A program made the translations under genes and the position numbers. 5,990 nt of DNA from Actinomycetes bacterium (GTDB taxonomy: Bacteria > Actinomycetota > Actinomycetes > Mycobacteriales > Mycobacteriaceae), in assembly GCA_022600695.1 (NCBI GenBank), contig JAHZJY010000163.1, positions 1-5,990 of the forward strand. The letters run 5' to 3'. Shown here piece by piece: positions 1-5,826 of this stretch (position 1 is the first letter of the stretch; the number at the start of each line of letters is the position of its first letter). The notes beneath the pieces were generated by a model. The model saw only the letters and a list, made by a program, of their open reading frames with translations, was not told the origin of the DNA and made no database searches.

Positions 1-25
1 AATACCATGCCCACCCACATACCGA

Positions 26-30
26 AGGGG
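26..30 (+). promoter_or_regulatory. Ribosome binding site deciding the metK start
   Basis: The purine run AGGGG lies 9 nt before the GTG at 40. It supports GTG 40 over the upstream in-frame ATG at 7, which has no Shine-Dalgarno visible in the window (only 6 nt precede it). The protein family also normally begins close to the [15 protein letters not shown] block, which fits the shorter form. Confidence 0.6.
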
Positions 31-39
31 ATTAACACC

Positions 40-1251
40 GTGAGCGAGAACGGGCGGCTCTTTACCAGCGAGTCGGTGACCGAGGGACATCCCGACAAGA
101 TCTGCGACGCGATCAGCGACTCGGTGCTGGATTCCCTGCTGTCGGACGATCCGAACTCGCGAGTCGCGGTGGAGACCCTGGTCACCACCGGACAGGTGCA
201 CGTCGTCGGTGAAGTCACCACGTCGGCGAAGGGGGCGTTCGCCGATATCACCGACACGGTGCGCGAACGGATCCTGGAGATCGGTTACGACTCATCCGAG
301 AAGGGCTTCGACGGGGTCACCTGCGGGGTCAACATCGGGATCGGCAGGCAGTCGCCGGATATCGGCCAGGGTGTGGACAAGGCCCACGAGGCGCGGGTCG
401 AGGGGGCTGCAGACCCGCTGGACGCCCAGGGCGCCGGCGACCAGGGCCTGATGTTCGGCTACGCGATTCGCGACACTCCCGAGCTGATGCCGCTGCCGAT
501 CGCGCTGGCGCATCGGCTGTCGCGGCGGTTGACCGAGGTCCGCAAGAGCCAAGTACTCGATTATCTCCGGCCGGACGGTAAGACCCAGGTGACCATCCAG
601 TACGCCGGGACCACTCCGATCCGGCTGGACACCGTCGTGTTGTCCACCCAGCACGCCGATGGCATCGACTTGACCAATACGCTGAACCCGGACATCCGGG
701 AGAAGGTCGTCAACACGGTTCTGGCCGAGTTGGCACACGAGACGATGGATACCTCCGACTTCCGGCTGTTGGTCAACCCGACCGGCAAATTCGTGGTCGG
801 CGGCCCGATGGGTGACGCCGGGCTCACCGGTCGGAAGATCATCGTCGACACCTACGGCGGCTGGGCCCGCCACGGTGGCGGCGCCTTCTCCGGAAAAGAC
901 CCGTCCAAGGTGGATCGGTCGGCCGCGTATGCGATGCGCTGGGTGGCGAAGAACGTCGTCGCCGCGGGGCTCGCCGAACGGGTGGAGGTTCAGGTGGCCT
1001 ACGCGATCGGTAAGGCGGCGCCGGTCGGGCTGTTCGTGGAGACCTTCGGCACCGAGACCGTCGACCCGGCCCGTATTGAGAAGGCCATCACGGCGGTGTT
1101 CGACCTGCGGCCGGGCGCGATCGTGCGAGATCTGGATCTGCTGCGACCGATCTACGCGCAAACAGCGGCCTACGGACACTTCGGCCGCAACGACCTTGAT
1201 CTGCCGTGGGAGCGGTTGGACAAGGTCGAGGATTTGAAGAACTCGGTGTAG
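40..1251 (+). CDS. metK: S-adenosylmethionine synthetase (methionine adenosyltransferase)
   Basis: This cytoplasmic enzyme makes S-adenosylmethionine from methionine and ATP, releasing phosphate and pyrophosphate, and so supplies the main methyl donor of the cell. The 403-residue product has the usual family length. All hallmark motifs are visible: the N-terminal GHPDK ATP/methionine block (His17, Asp19, Lys20), the GAGDQG signature at about residues 131-136, and the glycine-rich phosphate loop GGGAFSGKD at about 279-287. No key residue is missing and the frame is intact to the TAG stop. GTG 40 is chosen because AGGGG lies 9 nt upstream and because the family starts just before RLFTSES; starting at ATG 7 would add 11 unconserved residues. 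In M. tuberculosis the gene follows the coaBC/dfp gene (recalled), which would lie off the left edge. The first 39 bases are too few to show an upstream gene end. The product is near-identical in pattern to mycobacterial MetK as recalled. Confidence 0.98.
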   Translation: MSENGRLFTSESVTEGHPDKICDAISDSVLDSLLSDDPNSRVAVETLVTTGQVHVVGEVTTSAKGAFADITDTVRERILEIGYDSSEKGFDGVTCGVNIGIGRQSPDIGQGVDKAHEARVEGAADPLDAQGAGDQGLMFGYAIRDTPELMPLPIALAHRLSRRLTEVRKSQVLDYLRPDGKTQVTIQYAGTTPIRLDTVVLSTQHADGIDLTNTLNPDIREKVVNTVLAELAHETMDTSDFRLLVNPTGKFVVGGPMGDAGLTGRKIIVDTYGGWARHGGGAFSGKDPSKVDRSAAYAMRWVAKNVVAAGLAERVEVQVAYAIGKAAPVGLFVETFGTETVDPARIEKAITAVFDLRPGAIVRDLDLLRPIYAQTAAYGHFGRNDLDLPWERLDKVEDLKNSV

Positions 1252-1257
1252 CCCGGA

Positions 1258-1288
1258 AGCGGCTCACCGCGGGTTGCGGTGAGCCGCT
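1258..1288. terminator. Perfect 13-bp hairpin between convergent metK and hemophore-like gene
   Basis: A perfect inverted repeat has arms AGCGGCTCACCGC (1258-1270) and GCGGTGAGCCGCT (1276-1288) around a 5-nt loop. It begins 6 nt after the metK stop and ends 17 nt before the stop of the opposing gene, so it can serve both transcripts. No U-tract follows on either strand. Mycobacterial intrinsic terminators often lack or have weak U-tracts, so a bidirectional terminator is the likely role, though this is inferred. Confidence 0.8.
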
Positions 1289-1305
1289 GTCGAGCCGTGG
1301 GTGCC

Positions 1306-1686
1306 TTAGCCGCCGATGAACTGGTCGAATGCCCACTGATACTGAGCCGGGACCACCTGGACTCCGCACTGGCTCTGCAGGGTTCCGAGCGGGGACAGGA
1401 TCGACTTGAAGCCGGCGTACTCCTGCGGATTGCTGCTGGCGTAGTCGGAGATGGTCTGCTGCGCCTCAGCCTGGGGTTGCAGCGCCGCGGTCATCAGCAT
1501 CTTGTTCCCGGCCGGGTGGGCGTTCATATAGTCCTGGGCCTGCTGGGTGATCGTCGATACCTGGCTGTCCACCGCTGCGGGGCTGCAGTCCGGTGCAGCC
1601 ACGGCCGTGGGCGCACCCAGCCCGGCCAGGGCGAATCCTGCCACCAGGGTGCCGGTACAGGCGCTGGCGATGCGTCGGGATGTCAT
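1306..1686 (-). CDS. Secreted hemophore-related (Rv0203/Rv1174c-like) heme-binding family protein
   Basis: The product has 126 residues. A Sec signal peptide is clear: positive MTSRR start, hydrophobic core at about 11-25, and a cleavage region near AVA-AP (residues 28-32). The mature part is about 95 residues, mostly helical in character, with two cysteines (34 and 107) placed to form one disulfide tying its ends together. This size, Cys pattern and the Y-x3-H-P segment (Tyr53, His57) match the mycobacterial hemophore-related family of Rv0203 and Rv1174c. From memory, Rv0203 binds heme through a Tyr and His with the same spacing plus a second His; no second His is present here, so heme binding is uncertain. 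An inferred role is extracellular heme capture or carriage. ATG 1686 is supported by a strong GGAGGAAG (complement of 1695-1702), 8 nt upstream. The gene lies 82 bp downstream of the esterase gene on the same strand and could be co-transcribed with it or use its own promoter. Confidence 0.8.
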   Translation of the reverse strand: MTSRRIASACTGTLVAGFALAGLGAPTAVAAPDCSPAAVDSQVSTITQQAQDYMNAHPAGNKMLMTAALQPQAEAQQTISDYASSNPQEYAGFKSILSPLGTLQSQCGVQVVPAQYQWAFDQFIGG

Positions 1687-1718
1687 AAGTCTTTCTTCCT
1701 CCAGGATTGCGACGTGTG

Positions 1719-1765
1719 TTGTCGGCGTGTGCCGTCATTGTGGCTTGTCGTTTCCGTGCCGACAA
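1719..1765. repeat. 8-bp inverted repeat upstream of the hemophore-like gene
   Basis: TTGTCGGC (1719-1726) and its exact reverse complement GCCGACAA (1758-1765) are separated by 31 nt and fill most of the esterase/hemophore-like intergenic gap. They could be paired half-sites for a regulator or the base of a loose stem in the 5' untranslated region. The match could also be chance; no known box is recognised. Confidence 0.3.
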
Positions 1766-1771
1766 ACGTTA
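1766..1771 (-). promoter_or_regulatory. Possible -10 hexamer for the hemophore-like gene
   Basis: On the minus strand TAACGT fits the mycobacterial TANNNT -10 pattern and overlaps the TAA stop of the esterase gene. A weak -35-like TTGCAC (complement of 1787-1792) lies 15 nt upstream. Use would give a 5' untranslated region of roughly 70 nt containing the inverted repeat at 1719-1765. The alternative is read-through from the esterase promoter. Confidence 0.25.
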
Positions 1772-2764
1772 CTGGTCACGGACCTGGTGCAACGCCGCCC
1801 GGAGCGCCATAATTCCGCGGTCGGTGGCTGCGGTGGCGGCCGGCACCACCCCGGAGTAGCCGAGGTAGCCGTGCACCAGGGTCCCGGCGTTGTGCAATTC
1901 CACCTCCACACCGGCGCCCGCCAGCAGCTCGGCGTAGCGGGCGCCGTCATCGCGCAGTGGGTCGTGACCGGCCACCGCGACATAGGCCGGCGCCAGGCCG
2001 CTGAAGTCGGATGCCCGGCCGGGTGCCAGCGTGGCCGGTGGTTCGGACGGGTCGAGATGACCGGCGTACCACTGGGTGAATGCCGCGATCGCCGCGTGGT
2101 CCAGCACGGGCGCCTCGGCGTTCTCGGTAAACGACGGCAGTGAGGTGTCCCACATCGTCGACGGATACCACAGCAGCTGAAACGCCACCGCCGGCCCGTC
2201 ACCGGCACGTGTCCGGTCCCGGGACCGTTGGGCGACGACCGCCGCCAGGGTGCCGCCGGCCGAGTCTCCGGCCACCGCCAATCGCGAGCCGTCCGCATCG
2301 AATCGGTCGGCGTTCTCGGCGACCCAGCAGGTCGCCGCCCATACATCCTCGACCGCGGCCGGGTACGGGTGTTCCGGGGCCAGTCGGTAGTCCACCGAGA
2401 CCACTACAGTCCCGGCGCCGGCGGCATGCTCGCGAGCGGTGGTGTCGTGGGTGTCGAGATCGCCGAGGGCGAACCCGCCGCCATGGAAGAACATGGTCAC
2501 GGGGTGAGGTTGGTGGCGGGCTCCCAGGTCGTCGGGCTTCTCCGGCGGCCAGTACACCCGCACCGGGATCGGGCCGGCCGGACCATCGATCCGGATGTCC
2601 TGAACCCGCAGGCCGGGATGCAACGGCCGGCGCGGCAGCTCGCGCAGCCTGCGACGGGCCTCCTCGACGTCGACGTCGCCGTCGCCGATCAGCCGGAACG
2701 GCACGGCCTCCAGTACCGACTGCAAGGTGGCATCAACGGGGGGCTTGCCGGCAACGGTGGACAT
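1769..2764 (-). CDS. lipI: Alpha/beta hydrolase, hormone-sensitive lipase family esterase (LipH/LipI type)
   Basis: This is a serine carboxylesterase hydrolysing ester bonds, probably of short acyl chains; the natural substrate cannot be read from the sequence. Counting from ATG 2764 (331 residues), the family IV features are complete: oxyanion-hole HGGG at 94-97, nucleophile elbow GDSAG with Ser168, acidic residue Asp268 in DPLRDD, and catalytic His298 in the VHGY segment. A DYRLAPEHPYPAA block follows the HGGG strand, as is standard in this family. No signal peptide or membrane segment is seen, so it is probably cytoplasmic. The pattern resembles M. tuberculosis LipI and its neighbour LipH, which sit near priA (recalled); I cannot separate the two, so the symbol is provisional. 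Start choice: GTG 2770, GTG 2767 and ATG 2764 are consecutive in-frame codons with no Shine-Dalgarno. ATG 2764 is preferred because a TACCGT -10 hexamer ends 6 nt before it, fitting a leaderless mRNA. Stop is TAA. Confidence 0.92.
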   Translation of the reverse strand: MSTVAGKPPVDATLQSVLEAVPFRLIGDGDVDVEEARRRLRELPRRPLHPGLRVQDIRIDGPAGPIPVRVYWPPEKPDDLGARHQPHPVTMFFHGGGFALGDLDTHDTTAREHAAGAGTVVVSVDYRLAPEHPYPAAVEDVWAATCWVAENADRFDADGSRLAVAGDSAGGTLAAVVAQRSRDRTRAGDGPAVAFQLLWYPSTMWDTSLPSFTENAEAPVLDHAAIAAFTQWYAGHLDPSEPPATLAPGRASDFSGLAPAYVAVAGHDPLRDDGARYAELLAGAGVEVELHNAGTLVHGYLGYSGVVPAATAATDRGIMALRAALHQVRDQ

Positions 2765-2770
2765 CACCAC

Positions 2771-2776
2771 ACGGTA
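2771..2776 (-). promoter_or_regulatory. Candidate leaderless -10 hexamer of the esterase gene
   Basis: On the minus strand TACCGT (TANNNT) is followed by exactly 6 nt (GTGGTG) and then the ATG at 2764. That spacing would place the transcription start on or next to the A of the start codon. No Shine-Dalgarno precedes any of the three candidate start codons, which agrees. No good -35 is visible, which is common for mycobacterial promoters. Confidence 0.45.
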
Positions 2777-2916
2777 CGCAGTCTCGCTGGGGTCGGTGCC
2801 GGTTGGCGGCTGCTCTGTGGGTGGTGGTGACTGGTGATTTCCTCCGGTACATGTCGTGCTGGCCGCCGGCTCTGACGTGAGCGGCTTGGATGGTGCTCAT
2901 CGCCGCCCGGTTCCTT

Positions 2917-2944
2917 GTCGACTGCTCACCGTCGACTGCTCACC
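2917..2944. repeat. Perfect 14-bp tandem duplication downstream of the SpoIIE-phosphatase gene
   Basis: GTCGACTGCTCACC occurs twice back to back (2917-2930 and 2931-2944) with no mismatch. It lies 15 bp beyond the TGA of the phosphatase gene and about 140 bp upstream of the esterase promoter. The rest of this 195-bp spacer (2765-2959) shows no convincing gene or terminator hairpin. The repeat may be a two-copy replication-slippage product or a paired binding site. Confidence 0.85.
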
Positions 2945-2959
2945 GGACCGAATGGTGGC

Positions 2960-4960
2960 TCAGGTGCGAGCGAACTTGATTTTGAGGAACGTGCAGTCGT
3001 CGTCGAGCTCACCTGTGCCAGGTGTCCGAGGCAAGCTGTCGATGAAGTCTTCGCACGTCCAGTCGCCCGAAGCGGACATTCGGCTGCAGAGTTCGAGGAA
3101 TTCCTGGAAGGACCACATTCGGCCGTCCGGTAGGGACCGCTCGAATACCCCGTCGCTGTAGAGAAGCAGTTCGCTGTCGGGCTCTATGGGCAGGACCGAT
3201 GCACTGAAGGCGCTGTCTGCGAACATGCCCACCGGTGCCGCCTGACTGGGAAGCAGGGTTGGTCGCCCGCCGTTAAGGAGGATCGCGGGTGGGTGGCCGC
3301 CGCCCGCATAGTGCAGCGTGGCAGTCGACATTCGGAAGACGCCGAACCAGATGGTGAAGAAGCTTCCGTCGGACAGGTTGGTGCAGAAATGGCGATTGAG
3401 TTCGGCCAGCACGTCGCCTGGCTGTGCGGCGGTGCCCTCGTGTGCGAGGTTGGCGCGCAGCATGTTCTGCACCGATGCGGCCACCAGTGCCGGCCCCACG
3501 CCGTGGCCTGCCACGTCGAGAAGGTGAACGACCAGCAGATCGTCAGTGAGCCAGAAATAGTCGAAGCAGTCGCCGCCCACCGTCCGTGCCGGCTGGTAAC
3601 TGGAGCACGCCCGCACCGGGCCGGCCAGGCTCGACGGGAGAACCGATTTCACGTAGGCGGCCGCTTCGTCGAGATCGGCTTGAAGGTGTTCGGCCAGGAG
3701 GCGATTCTCCCGCGCGCTCTCGGCGAGCAACTCCCGGGACTTGACCTCGTCGTCGATATCGACGATCTGTGCGATCAGGATCTTCACCCGCCCGTTGGCG
3801 CCGCGCACGCACCCGACCGACAGGTAACCCCAGATCAGGTGCCCATCGGCATGGACGTACTGCTTTTCCATCCGGTAGGTGTCGATGCGGCCCGCCTGAA
3901 TGTCGGCGATGTAGCGCAGATCGGGTTGCAGGTATTCGTCGGGGGTCAGTTCCTGCCAGGTCTTGCGCGTCAACGTTTCCGCGTCATAGCCGAAGAATCG
4001 GCACGCCGCGTCATTGACTTGAACGAAGCCGCCCTCATTGTTGAGCAGGCACATCCCGACCTTCGCGCTGTCGTTGATGGCACGCAACAGGGCCCGGTCC
4101 GCTTCTGCGGCGGCCAACAGCTTTTCCTCGCGCTGGCTCAGGTACAACACCGCCGCGCCGATGGCGACGGCACCCACCAGCGTCGAGAACACCGGCTCTG
4201 CGCCCGGGGCAATGTTGATCGCGGTGAGAACCCGTTGCGTGATCCCGACGATGATGGGAAAACTCCCGACCAGGATGAGCAGACGGATCGGGATTCCCGG
4301 ATCACGGGCGGACAGCGCCCAGGCGAACGGATATTCGTCGGGTTGGGTGGCTGCGGTGGCCGTGGCGAGGAGCAGGATGCCGACCGCCGTACCCATGCCC
4401 ATGCCGGTGTTCGGCCCGGTCTTCACGATAGCGATCGCGGCAAATACGTAGGCCACCACCGCAGTCCACGGCACGACCACGGACATCGTCACAAACGCGA
4501 GTCGGAGCCCACGGGCCGTTCGGCGGCGCGCCGGCGCCAGAACGACACCCAGGGCCATCAGGAGGATGGAAACAGCCGTCTGGATGCTGGGGCGCCCGGG
4601 CCACTGACTCGGCATCTCCCGGACCGTCTCGGCGAACCAGATCTGGTCAAATGACCCGGACTGGTGCCTGGTCAGATACTCGGCTACGACGACGGCGGCG
4701 GCGATGCCGACTGCAGCCCCGATTCCCCGGGCTGTGGCTATCCGAGCAGTGGAGGGACGTCCCGACTGCACGAGGATGGCCGTGCCGAGGCCGGCCAACC
4801 ACAGCGCTGTCCACGGAACCGTCTGCGGCCAGTCGGGGAGGATCCGAGTCAGAACGAAGAGCCTGCTCGCCCAGCCCGACCAAGCCAGGACCGCGATGGC
4901 GACAACCAGAATCGCGGCGGCCTGACCGGTGCGAATGAAATTCCGCCTGGAGCGAAGCAC
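2960..4960 (-). CDS. Membrane-anchored PAS-SpoIIE (RsbU-like) PP2C serine/threonine phosphatase
   Basis: The product has 666 residues. Residues about 13-275 hold roughly eight hydrophobic segments (near 13-28, 48-64, 78-95, 125-143, 153-178, 186-204, 224-244, 257-275), a sensor-like membrane domain I cannot assign to a named family. A PAS domain follows (about 286-402, with the FFGYDAETL and ADGHLIWG stretches), then a charged helical linker (about 403-440), then a SpoIIE/PP2C domain (about 441-664). Metal-binding aspartates expected for catalysis are all visible: Asp464 in VGGD, Asp482 in LDVAGHG, Asp603 in YSDG and Asp655 in DDDC. By family knowledge such enzymes dephosphorylate an anti-anti-sigma (STAS) protein in response to a signal; the target here is unknown. 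No STAS, HATPase kinase or sigma factor lies in the window. The start is GTG 4960: no Shine-Dalgarno and no upstream ATG or GTG in frame nearby, but a TACAGT -10 ends 6 nt before it. Divergent from the vWA gene. Confidence 0.93.
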   Translation of the reverse strand: MLRSRRNFIRTGQAAAILVVAIAVLAWSGWASRLFVLTRILPDWPQTVPWTALWLAGLGTAILVQSGRPSTARIATARGIGAAVGIAAAVVVAEYLTRHQSGSFDQIWFAETVREMPSQWPGRPSIQTAVSILLMALGVVLAPARRRTARGLRLAFVTMSVVVPWTAVVAYVFAAIAIVKTGPNTGMGMGTAVGILLLATATAATQPDEYPFAWALSARDPGIPIRLLILVGSFPIIVGITQRVLTAINIAPGAEPVFSTLVGAVAIGAAVLYLSQREEKLLAAAEADRALLRAINDSAKVGMCLLNNEGGFVQVNDAACRFFGYDAETLTRKTWQELTPDEYLQPDLRYIADIQAGRIDTYRMEKQYVHADGHLIWGYLSVGCVRGANGRVKILIAQIVDIDDEVKSRELLAESARENRLLAEHLQADLDEAAAYVKSVLPSSLAGPVRACSSYQPARTVGGDCFDYFWLTDDLLVVHLLDVAGHGVGPALVAASVQNMLRANLAHEGTAAQPGDVLAELNRHFCTNLSDGSFFTIWFGVFRMSTATLHYAGGGHPPAILLNGGRPTLLPSQAAPVGMFADSAFSASVLPIEPDSELLLYSDGVFERSLPDGRMWSFQEFLELCSRMSASGDWTCEDFIDSLPRTPGTGELDDDCTFLKIKFART

Positions 4961-4966
4961 GCCCGG

Positions 4967-4972
4967 ACTGTA
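4967..4972 (-). promoter_or_regulatory. Candidate leaderless -10 hexamer of the SpoIIE-phosphatase gene
   Basis: On the minus strand TACAGT (TANNNT) is followed by 6 nt (CCGGGC) and then the GTG start codon, so transcription would begin at or beside the start codon. Nothing resembling a Shine-Dalgarno lies in between, which supports leaderless translation and the choice of GTG 4960. No convincing -35 is seen at 17-18 nt. Confidence 0.45.
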
Positions 4973-5068
4973 ATTCAGGAGCGAAGGAGATGTTTCGTTT
5001 GGACGTCGATTGACACCGTGTTGCGGGCACTGCGGGATTCGCAGCGGTCAGCGACGCGGAGTCGGCTG

Positions 5069-5095
5069 CCGAGGCAATGAACCCGAGGCAATGAA
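5069..5095. repeat. Two 13-bp direct repeats with 14-bp period in the divergent promoter region
   Basis: CCGAGGCAATGAA occurs at 5069-5081 and again at 5083-5095, separated by a single C, giving a 14-bp period. It lies between the divergent phosphatase and vWA starts, about 20 bp upstream of a possible vWA -10 hexamer. Placement fits a regulator-binding site for the vWA promoter or both genes, but no known operator is recognised and simple slippage is possible. Confidence 0.8.
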
Positions 5096-5114
5096 TATTG
5101 TCAGTCCCCCCCGA

Positions 5115-5120
5115 TAGCGT
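5115..5120 (+). promoter_or_regulatory. Possible -10 hexamer for the vWA-priA transcript
   Basis: TAGCGT fits the TANNNT -10 pattern and lies 32 nt before the vWA start codon, leaving a 5' untranslated region of about 25 nt that contains the strong AAGGGGGG Shine-Dalgarno (5139-5146). No good -35 is found at 16-18 nt upstream, so this remains tentative. Confidence 0.3.
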
Positions 5121-5152
5121 GGCCGTCACGACACCGACAAGGGGGGAACCTT

Positions 5153-5806
5153 ATGACCGACACCACCAAGACCCTGATCGCGGCTCTGCTGGACCGGTCC
5201 GGCTCGATGCAGGCGATCGCCGACGATATGCGCGGTGGGTTCGATGCGTTCATCGAGAAGCAGAAAGCCCACACCGGGACGACGTTGGTGACGCTGGCCC
5301 AGTTCGACAACGAATACGACCTCGTCTACCGGGATACGGCGGTCGAGGCCGTGCCTCCGCTGACGTTGGAACCGCGGAGCCGCACCGCGCTGCTCGACGC
5401 GATCGGCAGGTTCGTCACCGAGGTGGGTGCAGGTTTGTCTGCGCTGCCGGAAGACGACCGACCGGGCGAGGTGACCGTCCTGGTGATGACCGACGGCCTG
5501 GAGAACGCCAGCACGGAGTGGACCGTGGAGGGGGTGCGGACGCTGATCGCCCAGCAGGAGAAGGTCTATGCGTGGGACTTTGTCTTCCTCGGGGCCAATA
5601 TGGATGCCGTCGAGGTCGGGCGGACGCTCGGCTTCGCCCCGGGCAAGTCGCTGACCTATGACGCCGAGGGCGATGCGGTGCACGGGGCCTGGGCCGCGGT
5701 GTCGAACTACAACGCCCGCAAGCGGTCGCCCGCGGTCGCCGGACAGCCAACGGCGTCGATAGTCTTCGATGAGGCCGAACGTCGCGGGGCGCGAAAGCGG
5801 CGCTAA
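5153..5806 (+). CDS. von Willebrand factor type A (vWA) domain protein
   Basis: The 217-residue soluble protein consists almost entirely of one vWA domain, a metal-dependent protein-interaction fold. The MIDAS metal site is complete: DRSGS (Asp14, Ser16, Ser18) after a hydrophobic first strand, Thr78 in the SRTALLD segment, and Asp114 in the VMTDG segment. The fold runs to about residue 165; the C-terminal tail (about 180-217) is basic and ends in an Arg/Lys-rich stretch. There is no signal peptide or membrane segment, so it is probably cytoplasmic. The specific role is unknown; vWA proteins of this kind usually act as scaffolds or adaptors. ATG 5153 is well supported by AAGGGGGG, 6 nt upstream. 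The gene is divergent from the PAS-SpoIIE phosphatase gene (192 bp between starts) and 20 bp upstream of priA on the same strand, so it is likely co-transcribed with priA. A functional link with either neighbour is only inferred. Confidence 0.88.
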   Translation: MTDTTKTLIAALLDRSGSMQAIADDMRGGFDAFIEKQKAHTGTTLVTLAQFDNEYDLVYRDTAVEAVPPLTLEPRSRTALLDAIGRFVTEVGAGLSALPEDDRPGEVTVLVMTDGLENASTEWTVEGVRTLIAQQEKVYAWDFVFLGANMDAVEVGRTLGFAPGKSLTYDAEGDAVHGAWAAVSNYNARKRSPAVAGQPTASIVFDEAERRGARKRR

Positions 5807-5826
5807 CCGATACCGACGGGAGGCAG

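Noticed and set aside
1..39. End of an upstream gene (for example coaBC) or a SAM riboswitch before metK
   Set aside because: Only 39 bases are available; stop codons occur in two frames but nothing shows which, if any, ends a gene, and no riboswitch structure can be assessed.
292..1179. A 295-codon open frame on the minus strand opposite metK
   Set aside because: Shadow of metK; low-complexity, Arg/Asp/Val-rich translation without motifs.
2838..2845. Strong Shine-Dalgarno-like GGAGGAAA on the minus strand upstream of the esterase gene
   Set aside because: No start codon follows within usable distance, and the esterase start is about 70 nt further on.
2140..2880. Plus-strand open frames opposite the esterase gene
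   Set aside because: Arg/Pro/Gly-rich shadow translations typical of the wrong frame of a high-GC gene; the esterase has a full catalytic triad.
3293..4654. A 453-codon open frame on the plus strand opposite the phosphatase gene
   Set aside because: It is antisense to a well-supported PAS-SpoIIE protein, its translation has no recognisable domain, and long antisense frames are expected in high-GC DNA with this codon bias.
5010..5015. Perfect TTGACA -35 consensus on the plus strand upstream of the vWA gene
   Set aside because: No TANNNT or other acceptable -10 lies 16-19 nt downstream (the region reads CGGGATTC), so it was not called as a promoter.
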